From positions 1-51,977 of the forward strand of contig JAOABA010000040.1 of the NCBI GenBank assembly GCA_026418625.1: a stretch of 51,977 nucleotides of DNA. Direction: 5' to 3'. The stretch is from Candidatus Kapaibacterium sp. GTDB lineage: Bacteria > Bacteroidota > Ignavibacteria > Kapaibacteriales > UBA2268. The notes under the pieces were generated by a model, which saw only the letters and a program-made list of their open reading frames with translations, searched no databases and was not told the origin of the DNA. The translations under genes were made by a program, and so were the position numbers. Positions 6,992 through 15,705 of this stretch are shown piece after piece; the first letter of the stretch is position 1, and every line of letters begins with the position of its first letter.

Positions 6992-9379
6992 TTACTTTAT
7001 CTGCATTATAATAACAGGTGGATTAGTTCCATAGTGCCCCGGTCTTGGATTTTGCTTCAAATTAATATATTCAAATTCAGCGTATTTTCTCGTATTATCG
7101 AAATACCCCAAAGAAAATGCAATAATACTACCCTTCTTGAATTCCATATCATCGCCATTTGTGGACTCAGTCTTTAATTTTCTTTTGAATTCAACAACCC
7201 ATTGACCATTCCAGAAAATCCCTTTTGCTTCGACATCGCCTCTGCCTGAAAATTCATTGTCCTGAACTCTTAATTTCCATCCTGCGAGTCTATCACCAGC
7301 AGCCCAAGGTAATTTAGTAATCGGATTATTAGAATTTGGATCAAATGGATCTGATGTATCATCCCAAATGAAGCGGCTTGGATCCAATTTATAGTTATCG
7401 CCGCCCGGAACGCTTATGGGAAGGTTCAAGCCTGTGCCAGATGGTCTGAAATTCGGGTCTTCGAATGTTCTTCCTCCAACGTCACCTCGTCTCTCTTTTG
7501 GGTATTTCCCGTCTTGACCCATAGCGTAGTAATCATCAGCATAGCCTTGAGGTCCTGTTGTTCCCGCTTTCCAATACCATATATCAATTGTTCCAAAGTC
7601 AGGGAAGGAGCCTCCCTCAAAATTATTAATTGAGTTGGTAGTATGGCAAGCTACATAACAACCAACTTTATCAAATGTGTCGTCTGCGGTTTTACCTCTC
7701 ACATTTGAAGTAATAGGAAACATAAATGATATACCATCCTGACCTTCAGTGGTAAGTGTCCAACTCGATTCTTTCGATGGGTCGCCACCATTGAAAATGA
7801 AATAATTTGGCATATCATTTCTTGAATCGTCTTTAATTTTGACAAGGAAATAAATATATTCATCATCTCTCAAAGCTTTGATGCTGCCGTTAAATTTCTT
7901 GTTTTGGTCAATATAAGTTGGTTCAATCTGATGCATTACAAAAAATAGTTCCTTGGCAGATTTCCAGCACTCATCATAATCATTCCCATCTATGACAGGA
8001 GGTGCTGAAGTAACTTCACAAACGAGGCTTAGCAGCTCTGGGCTGATACCAGCACCTTTGAGATTCACTGAATAAGTTGTGTTGTTGTCTGTGCTTATTC
8101 TTAATACATCTCCATAAGCTCTGATTTCTTTTGGAGAAAATTTGACTGTTATTTTACTATTGCTTCCTGCGGCTAAATCAAATGGATTTTGTGAACTAAC
8201 TGAAAAATCTGTCCCACCGGAATTGAATGTGCAGGTTATTTTTAAAGATTTAGTCGTTTTGTTTGTTATTGTAATTTCCTGTGAACTGGTTGAATTTAAT
8301 TCTACATTACCAAAATCAAGTGATTTAGGATTAACTTCAAGATCATTAGCAGCTACACCTGTCCCTTTCAGTGCAACAGAGTATTTCTTATCGTTATCAA
8401 GGAAGAGAGTTGTTTCATAAAGTTTGATTTCAGTGGGTTTGAACTTAACATTGATTTTTGTAGAGTTCTTCCCGGCTAATTGCAAAGGCATACTATTTGT
8501 AACAGAAAAGCCCTCTGAACCCGAAGGAAAGTTAGAATTAATTGTGAAGCTCTGAGAAAGATTATTAACTACTGTAATTTCAAGAGTTTTTTCGGAATTG
8601 ATTTCGATATTTCCGAAATCAAGCGATTTGGGCTGAACTTCTAAATGCTCAAGTTTGATTCCCTCGCCCTTTAAACCAACTGGGTATTTTTGTTCTGAGT
8701 CGAGATAAAAAACAGCTTCGCTAATTTTTTCCTCTTTGGGTTGAAATCTTATTATTACGCTGTCGCTTGCACCCGGTGGAATTGGTTTTTCGGGTGAATA
8801 TTCGATGAAAAAGGCTGTTACGTCTTTGCCGACAATGCTTGGAGATAATATATAAGGAGTAGTTCCCGAGTTATTTATGCTGACTTTTTGCTTGAGTGAT
8901 TCTCCGATTACCACCTTCCCAAAATCAATAAAAGTAGGGAGATAATTTATTTCAACTGTCTTTTTTCCGATACCCCTCAAAGATAATTTGGTAACAGGGT
9001 CAGTTCCAATTTCAAGAGTGGCGTTATAAGTTTTTTCTGCTATCGGTGTGAATTGAATAAAAATTGTATCTTTTTGACCCGGTTTCAAAGTTAATGTCTG
9101 ATTATTACCCATTATTGTAAATGCAGAATTATCTTCGCCTGTGATTTTCAGAGTTAATGTCCCTGCCGTTTTTGATGTGTTTTCAATAGCAAATGATTGA
9201 ATTTTTGAAAGACCTAATTGAACAATACCGAAGTCGAGTAAATCTGTTGAAATATATACTTTAATTTTTTCTTCGGTTGGTTCTGTGGAATTATCTTTGC
9301 AGGAATAAAAAGTAAATGATGTAGTAATAAGAAAAATTATTAGAGAGGCAATTTTCTTAGGAAACTGTCTTGTGTTCAT
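6992..9379 (-). CDS. Large lipoprotein: four ASH-like repeats plus ethylbenzene-dehydrogenase-type heme domain
   Basis: The 795-residue protein has a lipoprotein signal (lipobox FYSC, Cys27). Four repeats of about 100 residues follow (about 38-447), each with the pattern DFG.V.....QE..I.N and a GKxSTKIxVKFxP-like end, as in ASH/HYDIN-type Ig domains. Residues 450-795 resemble the heme-binding family of ethylbenzene dehydrogenase gamma subunits: P.IDG..YDECW, a long insert, and C574-x3-C578-H579. That Cys spacing is unusual for c-heme and may mark a variant site. It should sit in the outer membrane or on the surface. nuoE is 40 bp upstream. It may take part in periplasmic redox or ligand binding; no partner is visible. 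Confidence 0.65.
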   Translation of the reverse strand: MNTRQFPKKIASLIIFLITTSFTFYSCKDNSTEPTEEKIKVYISTDLLDFGIVQLGLSKIQSFAIENTSKTAGTLTLKITGEDNSAFTIMGNNQTLTLKPGQKDTIFIQFTPIAEKTYNATLEIGTDPVTKLSLRGIGKKTVEINYLPTFIDFGKVVIGESLKQKVSINNSGTTPYILSPSIVGKDVTAFFIEYSPEKPIPPGASDSVIIRFQPKEEKISEAVFYLDSEQKYPVGLKGEGIKLEHLEVQPKSLDFGNIEINSEKTLEITVVNNLSQSFTINSNFPSGSEGFSVTNSMPLQLAGKNSTKINVKFKPTEIKLYETTLFLDNDKKYSVALKGTGVAANDLEVNPKSLDFGNVELNSTSSQEITITNKTTKSLKITCTFNSGGTDFSVSSQNPFDLAAGSNSKITVKFSPKEIRAYGDVLRISTDNNTTYSVNLKGAGISPELLSLVCEVTSAPPVIDGNDYDECWKSAKELFFVMHQIEPTYIDQNKKFNGSIKALRDDEYIYFLVKIKDDSRNDMPNYFIFNGGDPSKESSWTLTTEGQDGISFMFPITSNVRGKTADDTFDKVGCYVACHTTNSINNFEGGSFPDFGTIDIWYWKAGTTGPQGYADDYYAMGQDGKYPKERRGDVGGRTFEDPNFRPSGTGLNLPISVPGGDNYKLDPSRFIWDDTSDPFDPNSNNPITKLPWAAGDRLAGWKLRVQDNEFSGRGDVEAKGIFWNGQWVVEFKRKLKTESTNGDDMEFKKGSIIAFSLGYFDNTRKYAEFEYINLKQNPRPGHYGTNPPVIIMQIK

Positions 9380-9419
9380 TTGGCTATCTATGATATGTTA
9401 TAAATATCGAAAAAAAGAA

Positions 9420-9914
9420 TTAAATCTTATTTCTGAAAGAAGATATTAATTCGTCAACTTTGACGATATCAATATTTTCATAGAAATCCTCGTTAATGGC
9501 AACCATAGGTGCTCCACCGCATGCCCCCATACATTCAACTTCTTCCAGTGAAAATAAGCCGTCTTCAGTTCTTTGATTGTGACCAATGCCGAGCTTTTCG
9601 GAAACGTGCTCATAAATCTCTTCGCCACCTCGTAACATACAGGAAATATTTGTGCAAACCTGTATGTGGTATTTACCCATAGGTTTTTTGAAATACATAG
9701 TATAGAAGCTTGCTACACCGTGAACATGAGATTCGGGCAGGTCTAAAATTTTAGCAACATATTCCTTGACATCATTGCTTAGCCAACCGAACTTTTTTTG
9801 TGCCATCCATAAAACGTGCATAATTGCAGATTTTGATGATGGATAGCGGGATTTTACCATCTCAATTTCTTTGAGTTCTTCTTCTGAAAATCTGATTTCC
9901 TGAATGTCTTCCAT
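9420..9914 (-). CDS. nuoE: NADH-quinone oxidoreductase subunit E (24-kDa [2Fe-2S] protein)
   Basis: NuoE carries the N1a [2Fe-2S] cluster in the NADH-oxidising arm of complex I. This 164-residue protein has the four ligands Cys87, Cys92, Cys128 and Cys132 in the normal CxxxxC and CxxxC arrangement, and the conserved HGVASFYTMY stretch. AAGGA eight bases before ATG fixes the start. No other nuo gene is near: it follows hpnD by 89 bp and is followed by a lipoprotein gene. It may work with nuoF/nuoG encoded elsewhere, or in a related NAD-dependent hydrogenase or formate dehydrogenase. Confidence 0.9.
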   Translation of the reverse strand: MEDIQEIRFSEEELKEIEMVKSRYPSSKSAIMHVLWMAQKKFGWLSNDVKEYVAKILDLPESHVHGVASFYTMYFKKPMGKYHIQVCTNISCMLRGGEEIYEHVSEKLGIGHNQRTEDGLFSLEEVECMGACGGAPMVAINEDFYENIDIVKVDELISSFRNKI

Positions 9915-10003
9915 TCTTTTTTGTCCTTGTTAAATCAAAGAACTACCAAATTAAAAAAAATCTATTAAAATTTCGAATTTCTTTGACAAATTAACAGTAA
10001 TAA

Positions 10004-10906
10004 TCAAGGTTGTTTTTTGATTCTTTTAACAAACATTGTGATTGAAACCCAGTGCTTCAAAGCTATAAGAAACTTATGAACGACTGACACTTTGATTTTT
10101 TTCTTAAATATATTAAAATCATTAAGTTCGATTTTTTCGAGCAGTCTATAATATATTTCATCCATAATTTCAGCCGAAACAATCGTAATTCTTTCATCTG
10201 GCGGTAAAAGTTTACGTGCATTGTGATAGAATTCTCTTGCTCTGCGAACTTGAAATCTCATTAGCTCGATAAATTTGTCATTATAAACCTCATTAATTAA
10301 ATCTTCTTCGGAATAACCAAAGCGATTTAAGTCTTCTTGCGGAATATAAATATATCCTCTGTCTTTATCAGCTTTTATGTCACGTATTATGTTTGTCAAT
10401 TGAAGAGCATAGCCAAGATTGATAGCATAACTCTTTGTTTCCTCGTGTTTGTATCCGAAAATTTCTATGCTGATTAACCCGACAATTCCGGCAACACCGA
10501 AACAGTAATCTTTCAATTCCTCGAAAGTTGCGTATCTGTTTTTCAGAACATCGCGTCTTATGCCGTCAATAAGGATTAGAAAATATTGCTTCGGTATTTC
10601 AAAACGCTTGATTGCCCAGATAAAAGGATTTAATATTGAATGGTTTATGTCTCCGTTATAAATATTTTCGATTACATTTTCCCACCAAGCAAGCCTTTGT
10701 AGTTTATACTGCTTTTCAATGTCAGTGAAAGTAGGAGTGCTATCAGCAATATCGTCAATATAGTTGCAGAAAGCATAAAGTGATTGAATTGCTTTTCTTT
10801 CCTCTTTAGGAAGCAAATTGAAAGAATAGACAAAATTTGAGCGTGCCACCTTTGGGGGAGGCATTTGCTCGAAGTTCGCTAATTCATATTCTGTTATTAC
10901 TTCCAT
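10004..10906 (-). CDS. hpnD: Squalene/phytoene synthase family, HpnD-like (presqualene diphosphate synthase)
   Basis: The 300-residue protein has both Asp-rich prenyl-diphosphate motifs: YIDDIAD (residues 49-55) and NIIRDIKADKDRGYIYIP (about 190-207). The second motif is typical of HpnD, which joins two farnesyl diphosphates to presqualene diphosphate. The next gene upstream, hpnC, is separated by 11 bp. Together they support the three-step HpnCDE squalene route, although the hpnE flavoenzyme is not in this window. Squalene may feed hopanoids or C30 carotenoids. A phytoene synthase role is the main alternative. Confidence 0.82.
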   Translation of the reverse strand: MEVITEYELANFEQMPPPKVARSNFVYSFNLLPKEERKAIQSLYAFCNYIDDIADSTPTFTDIEKQYKLQRLAWWENVIENIYNGDINHSILNPFIWAIKRFEIPKQYFLILIDGIRRDVLKNRYATFEELKDYCFGVAGIVGLISIEIFGYKHEETKSYAINLGYALQLTNIIRDIKADKDRGYIYIPQEDLNRFGYSEEDLINEVYNDKFIELMRFQVRRAREFYHNARKLLPPDERITIVSAEIMDEIYYRLLEKIELNDFNIFKKKIKVSVVHKFLIALKHWVSITMFVKRIKKQP

Positions 10907-10917
10907 TTTTCTAATCT

Positions 10918-11826
10918 TTAAAATATGATTTTCATAAAAATCATAAAGAAATCTTTTTTCGATAACTTAGGACGTTTATCTAAAATGTTTGCTTGTAAAT
11001 CTTTAATCTTTCTTAATATTGACAAACCTCCCAAGACTGTCGCTTTGATTTCAAGTTTAATTCTTAAATTTTTCAAATAATTAACTAATTCAGCACCCTC
11101 GTTCAGTAATAATTCTGTTCGGTCATAAAGTTCATTTAAACAACTAATTAAATTATGAGTTTTTTTTCTTTCAAACAAACCTTTTACTTCTAATTCATAT
11201 TTAGTTAGATATTCCTTAGGAATAAAAACCCTGCTATTTTTCAAATCAACCGAGAAATCCTGCCAGAAATTAATCAATTGCAAGGCAGAACATATTTTAT
11301 CCGATAAAACAATATTTCGTTCATTGTAATTATCGGTTATTCTTAGAACCAATTCACCAATAGGTTCAGCAGAATATTTACAATAATCCAATAAGTCCGA
11401 AAAAGTTTCAGCTTGTTGGAATTTTATATCCATTATGTAGGCAGTCAGTAGTTTTTGAAAAGGTTTTGGAGGAATCTTTTTCTCTTGCATAGTAATAAGA
11501 AGTGCTTTAAGAATAGGATTACTAATTTTTTGATAATCAGTATTTTGAATAAGTTCCTCCAAATTATCAAGCATTTTTATTCTTTCATCCTGAGGGACTT
11601 GAAGAATTTCGTCAGCAATGTCATCAGCAATTCTTGCAAAAGCATAAACAGAAAAAATATATTTCCTCCATTCTTTTTTTATGAGGAAAGAAGCAACGGG
11701 AAAGTTTTCATAATGACTTTGTGCCAGACTTTTGCAAAATTCAAATGCTGATTCGGAATTATCAACTCTAAATCTACCTCCGTCCCGATGTGTTAATTCT
11801 TCAAGCTCTTCTGCTGTAAATTTCAT
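10918..11826 (-). CDS. hpnC: Squalene/phytoene synthase family, HpnC-like (hydroxysqualene synthase)
   Basis: The ATG at 11826 is chosen (302 residues) because GGAGGA lies six bases upstream and the ATG overlaps the stop of the preceding gene (ATGA). The frame could open seven codons earlier. The first motif is FARIADDIADE. The second is LINFWQDFSVDLKNSRVFIP, with the shorter, less acidic form seen in HpnC. The enzyme converts presqualene diphosphate to hydroxysqualene. The overlap and the 11-bp gap to hpnD show a translationally coupled operon with the MGMT-type gene. Confidence 0.8.
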   Translation of the reverse strand: MKFTAEELEELTHRDGGRFRVDNSESAFEFCKSLAQSHYENFPVASFLIKKEWRKYIFSVYAFARIADDIADEILQVPQDERIKMLDNLEELIQNTDYQKISNPILKALLITMQEKKIPPKPFQKLLTAYIMDIKFQQAETFSDLLDYCKYSAEPIGELVLRITDNYNERNIVLSDKICSALQLINFWQDFSVDLKNSRVFIPKEYLTKYELEVKGLFERKKTHNLISCLNELYDRTELLLNEGAELVNYLKNLRIKLEIKATVLGGLSILRKIKDLQANILDKRPKLSKKDFFMIFMKIIF

Positions 11827-12155
11827 AAGACTTCCTCCGGAGTCCAAAGAAATCTCTTTAAATCAACTCTATCATCAATAAACTGAACTCCTTCGGATTC
11901 AAGCAATTCTCGCATCATAGTAGGTGTTCCGAAGTAATTTTTTCCAGTTAGCTCGCCATTCCTATTAACAACTCTGTGACAAGGCAAGGCAGTAGAATAA
12001 GCATAAGCATTCAAAGCCCAACCTACCATTCTTGCAGAGGATTTCAAACCTGCTCTTTGAGCTATCAAACCATAAGTCGTTACCTTTCCATAAGGTATCT
12101 GTTCTACGATTTGATAAACTTTGTTAAAAAAGTCCTTATTTTTTTTATTATTCAA
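11823..12155 (-). CDS. MGMT-type DNA-binding/alkyltransferase domain protein with intact PCHR
   Basis: This 110-residue protein is only the C-terminal domain of O6-alkylguanine-DNA alkyltransferases. It keeps the helix-turn-helix with the arginine finger region (ARMVGWAL, Arg42) and the active-site PCHRV with Cys59. Alkyltransferase-like proteins of similar length usually have Trp in place of that Cys, so this one could still transfer alkyl groups or could be an ATL variant acting in nucleotide excision repair. Its stop overlaps the hpnC start. Pairing a repair gene with squalene synthesis looks incidental. Confidence 0.82.
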   Translation of the reverse strand: MNNKKNKDFFNKVYQIVEQIPYGKVTTYGLIAQRAGLKSSARMVGWALNAYAYSTALPCHRVVNRNGELTGKNYFGTPTMMRELLESEGVQFIDDRVDLKRFLWTPEEVL

Positions 12156-12180
12156 TTTTTATTTTTTTTCAGAGAGATGT

Positions 12181-12226
12181 AAAAATAAAAAAAATTCTGA
12201 GAATAGTATTATTATCCTCAGAATTT
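12181..12226 (-). terminator. Rho-independent terminator of the glycosyltransferase gene
   Basis: AAATTCTGAG (12192-12201) pairs perfectly with CTCAGAATTT (12217-12226). On the minus strand an 8-T run and more T-rich sequence follow. It lies 26 bp after the stop of the gene at 12252-13703 and shields the MGMT-hpnCD operon from read-through. Confidence 0.85.
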
Positions 12227-12251
12227 AATCTCAATTCCTTATTAAGCTAAA

Positions 12252-13703
12252 CTACTTCCCCAGTGCATGCCTCAGTGACATTAAGCCAACAGTTCCAAAC
12301 CCGATAAGGAAGAGCAATTGAAATGGAATAGCAGCTATCTCGAGAAAATACAAGGAAATAGCTATACCAATCACATAATATAGAGTAAGAGACAATTCGA
12401 AAACAACAGTCCAGTTAAATTTTTTCTGAACATATTTTTTGAATTTCCATTGGTCGTTTTGTGATTCAATTCTATATTTAGGTGTTCTTGCAAATCCTGT
12501 TTTCTTTCCGATTAATGCTTCGATAACTGCCTTAGTGTTGTTTATTGCAAAGCCCATACTTCCTGCAAGGAAAACCGGAAATAGCAAAAGTCTTCTTCGC
12601 CAATCGAGATGAATGGCACGCTGAGCATACATATAAAATAGGAAAGTTGAAATGGAAGCAAGAACAAAAACTGACATCATATTATAATAAGTGTCAAGTC
12701 CACCTATTGTGTTTTTAATAACTACAAGCGGTATATTCAAAACAGCAACAACAATAATAAACGGGAAAACAATATTGCTTGTAAGGTGAACAAAACTTTC
12801 TAATTTAATTCTTAGTGATAAAGTAGATTTCAAAACTAAGGGAAGAATCTTCTTTGCAGTTTCGACAGCTCCTTTGGTCCAGCGGAATTGCTGAGTCTTA
12901 AGAGCATTGATATCAGCAGGAAGCTCTGCGGGAGAAGTGAAATCATTAAGATAAATGAATTTCCAGCCTTTTAACTGAGCTCGGTAACTTAGGTCGAGGT
13001 CTTCGGTCAAAGTGTCAGGCTGCCAATTTCCAGCATCAATAATAGTTTCTTTACGCCATACACCAGCAGTGCCATTAAAATTGATGAAGAATCCGGCTTT
13101 GTTCCTGACTTGTTGCTCGATTACAAAATGCCCGTCGAGCGCCAAAGCTGCAGCTCTTGTAATAAATGAATATTCTTCATTCAAATGTTCCCATCTTGTT
13201 TGAACCATACCAACTTCTTTGTCGTTGAAATAAGGGATGGTTTTCAATAGGAAATCAGGCTTCGGGACAAAATCGGCGTCAAAAATGGCAATATATTCAC
13301 CGGTGGCAACTTCTAAACCTTCTTTGAGAGCACCAGCTTTATAACCAGAACGGTTGGTCCTGTGGATGTAATGAATATCAAATCCTTTTTGACGATATTC
13401 ATTAACTAATTTCTGAGCAATGTCAACTGTTTCGTCAGTTGAATCATCAAGCACCTGTATCTCTAACTTATCCTTGGGATAGTTAATGTTGCAGACAGAG
13501 CGGATTAAACGCTCGATAACATACATTTCGTTAAACATTGGGAGCTGTATGGTCACTTTTGGCAAATCTTCAGGCAATGAATTATCCGGCAGCTTGTAAT
13601 TATTGGTTTTGTGATAATAATATAACAAAACCAAGCCGTGAATACCAAAGCCAAAAAGAACACATAGCGACAGGAAGTAAATAAGTAGTATAAAATCTTC
13701 CAT
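12252..13703 (-). CDS. Cellulose-synthase-like family 2 glycosyltransferase, membrane bound
   Basis: This 483-residue processive-type GT2 has an N-terminal membrane helix (5-30), a catalytic domain with DDSTD (86-90), DAD (142-144), TED (233-235) and QQFRW (271-275), and four or so C-terminal membrane helices. The D,D,D,QxxRW set marks processive beta-glycan synthases (cellulose-synthase or mannan-synthase like) that make and export a polysaccharide from a UDP- or GDP-sugar. No BcsB or PilZ gene is adjacent. LptE is encoded 45 bp upstream. The product could be an exopolysaccharide or a glycolipid sugar. Confidence 0.85.
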   Translation of the reverse strand: MEDFILLIYFLSLCVLFGFGIHGLVLLYYYHKTNNYKLPDNSLPEDLPKVTIQLPMFNEMYVIERLIRSVCNINYPKDKLEIQVLDDSTDETVDIAQKLVNEYRQKGFDIHYIHRTNRSGYKAGALKEGLEVATGEYIAIFDADFVPKPDFLLKTIPYFNDKEVGMVQTRWEHLNEEYSFITRAAALALDGHFVIEQQVRNKAGFFINFNGTAGVWRKETIIDAGNWQPDTLTEDLDLSYRAQLKGWKFIYLNDFTSPAELPADINALKTQQFRWTKGAVETAKKILPLVLKSTLSLRIKLESFVHLTSNIVFPFIIVVAVLNIPLVVIKNTIGGLDTYYNMMSVFVLASISTFLFYMYAQRAIHLDWRRRLLLFPVFLAGSMGFAINNTKAVIEALIGKKTGFARTPKYRIESQNDQWKFKKYVQKKFNWTVVFELSLTLYYVIGIAISLYFLEIAAIPFQLLFLIGFGTVGLMSLRHALGK

Positions 13704-13748
13704 CTCTTTAGCTCACCTCTTCCAAATAGTTAAAAAAAATATTTTCAA

Positions 13749-14273
13749 TTACCAACCAGAAACAACTGCGATTAAAATATCTTCAGATGTTCTGTTCAAA
13801 GCATCCATAAGAGCTTCTTCCCTATTAGTCAAAGCTTTCTGAACATCATAAACGCTGAAATTAGAGAAGCTTTTTTTCCAAATCGTTTTTTTCATAACAT
13901 TATCCACAAACTCAACTTCACACCTAACCGTTAATTTTCTCTCCTTCTCTAATTCCCCCGGATTAACAACCATAGTTTCATCACTTATGCTACTAATTTG
14001 AACCTTTAAACTTGCGTCACCTTCTTTATCAACAACATTATAAGTGTTGTCATTTCTAAACTTATCAATCAAAAATAATATCATATTATCTTTGACTTTC
14101 GGGCTACCATATCCACTCATATCAACCACCGGCTCTATCCTTAATGTATTCAAATGCTTTGCTCTTGTAGCTCCGGTAAATGAATAACATCCGTAAAATG
14201 TGCTTATTACAAATATGCAAATTAATAAAACATAAATAAGTTTATTATTACGGAAGTGTGAAAAAATTTTCAT
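13749..14273 (-). CDS. lptE: LptE-like LPS-assembly lipoprotein
   Basis: The ATG at 14273 (174 residues) is preferred over a frame opening 14 codons earlier, because it starts directly at a lipoprotein signal ending in STFYGC. The mature protein has the LptE pattern: YSF.GA...H..TL.I, LF.DKF..D..Y.VV, and an E..R.L.V..EV.F strand region. LptE plugs the LptD barrel that inserts LPS into the outer membrane. The start lies 5 bp after the stop of the hydrolase gene upstream. kdsB at 34503 also supports an LPS-bearing outer membrane. Confidence 0.78.
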   Translation of the reverse strand: MKIFSHFRNNKLIYVLLICIFVISTFYGCYSFTGATRAKHLNTLRIEPVVDMSGYGSPKVKDNMILFLIDKFRNDNTYNVVDKEGDASLKVQISSISDETMVVNPGELEKERKLTVRCEVEFVDNVMKKTIWKKSFSNFSVYDVQKALTNREEALMDALNRTSEDILIAVVSGW

Positions 14274-14277
14274 TTTT

Positions 14278-14913
14278 TTAATTGTCCTGAAAAAAGGGAT
14301 TAGTAAATTTTTCAAAACCTATTGTTGTTTTAGGTCCGTGACCTGAATAAACTTCATAATCATCATCCAAAGTAAATAACTTTTCCCTTATTGAATTTAT
14401 AAGTGTATCGTAAGAACCACCGGGTAAATCAACTCTTCCTATACTTCCATAAAACAAAGTGTCACCGGCAAAAACTTTTTTTTCATTATGAATTACAAAA
14501 GTAGTTCCTCCCTCTGTATGTCCGGGAGTAAATCTAACTTCAAATTTTATATTTCCAATAGAAATTTTCTGACCATCTTGAAAGTAGAAATCAGGATTTA
14601 CGGACTCGAGTTCGAATGGCAAAGGCATCAAAGTATGCTTCATTGGGTCAATTAAACGATATTCATCCAGTTTGTTAACATACAATTTAGCTTGAGTCTC
14701 TTTTATGAGTTTGGCAACATCGGCTGTATGGTCCCAGTGTGTATGAGTTAAAAAGATAGAATTCAAATTAATCTTATTCTTGTCAATATATTCTAAGAAG
14801 AATGAAGTGCTATCCAATGGGACATCAATTACAACACCATTCTGAGTTTCAGTGCAGTATATTAGATACCCAATAGTCGCGAATGGACCTGACTCAACCG
14901 GATAAATTACCAT
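14278..14913 (-). CDS. Metallo-beta-lactamase-fold hydrolase, glyoxalase II-like
   Basis: The 211-residue protein has the two-zinc motif THTHWDHTAD (His57, His59, Asp61, His62), FTPGHTEGG for the next His, GDTLF for the bridging Asp and YSGHGP for the last His. The length and motifs match short GloB-like thioester hydrolases that cleave hydroxyacyl-glutathione analogues or other thioesters. No glyoxalase I gene is nearby. It starts the unit hydrolase-lptE-glycosyltransferase, with a 4-bp gap to lptE. The physiological substrate is not evident. Confidence 0.85.
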   Translation of the reverse strand: MVIYPVESGPFATIGYLIYCTETQNGVVIDVPLDSTSFFLEYIDKNKINLNSIFLTHTHWDHTADVAKLIKETQAKLYVNKLDEYRLIDPMKHTLMPLPFELESVNPDFYFQDGQKISIGNIKFEVRFTPGHTEGGTTFVIHNEKKVFAGDTLFYGSIGRVDLPGGSYDTLINSIREKLFTLDDDYEVYSGHGPKTTIGFEKFTNPFFQDN

Positions 14914-15077
14914 TTAATTAAAAAAGTAAAATTTTCAGCAATAAAATTACAAAATTTATAATAAAAAAAGACGGAAGTTTGACGGAGTAGTATATTATTT
15001 ATTATTTTGCTTTTTTTACAATATCATTAATATTTAAATTGTCAATTGTTATTATTTATTTTAAAAGGGTTTGAATT

Positions 15078-15704
15078 ATGATAAATTTTAAATTAGTAAG
15101 AGCTTTTTCATTGATTTTATTGTTTGCTTTTGTTCTTGCCGGTTGCTCTGCTATTAAGCAGGTTACCCAAACACTCGTAAATTTACAAAGATTAAAATTC
15201 AAGCTTGAAAATGTCAATGGATTTAGGCTTGCCGGAATTAGCATCAGTGATAAAAAATCAATCTCAGATTTTTCCTTAACAGATGGTATAAATTTAAGCA
15301 AGGCTTTCACAAGCAAAAGTTTACCTGCCCAATTTGTTCTTAATGTTGCAGCAATAAATCCTAATGATGGCACTGGAGGTTCAAAGCAAACAACAGCAAC
15401 GCTTACAAGTTTCGATTGGCAACTTTATATTGATGATGTTCCAACTGTGTCAGGAAATATAGATAAACCCATTGAAATTCCGGGAACAGGGCAACAGTCA
15501 ATTATACCACTTTCGATTAGTCTCGATTTGGTCAAATTCTTCGAAAATAAGGGTTATGAGGGAATTGTAAATTTAGCTTTAGCTATTGGTGGTGTTAATT
15601 CAAGCCCTGCGAGGCTAAAACTTGATGCAAAACCAACTGTTTCAACTCCTTTCGGAGCTATTAGTTCGCCAAGGATTACAATTGTTGATAAGCAGTTTAA
15701 TTAG
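15078..15704 (+). CDS. LEA14/WHy-type lipoprotein
   Basis: The 208-residue protein has a lipoprotein signal (lipobox LAGC, Cys22). The rest has the alternating strand pattern of the LEA type-2 (LEA14/WHy) beta-sandwich: KLENVNGFRLAGISI, FVLNVAAINPND, and a following pattern with VSGNIDKPIEIPG..Q. Bacterial WHy proteins are linked to desiccation or envelope stress. It stops one base before the stop of a convergent gene, so no terminator separates them. An AT-rich 160-bp promoter region lies upstream. Confidence 0.7.
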   Translation: MINFKLVRAFSLILLFAFVLAGCSAIKQVTQTLVNLQRLKFKLENVNGFRLAGISISDKKSISDFSLTDGINLSKAFTSKSLPAQFVLNVAAINPNDGTGGSKQTTATLTSFDWQLYIDDVPTVSGNIDKPIEIPGTGQQSIIPLSISLDLVKFFENKGYEGIVNLALAIGGVNSSPARLKLDAKPTVSTPFGAISSPRITIVDKQFN

Positions 15705-15705
15705 A

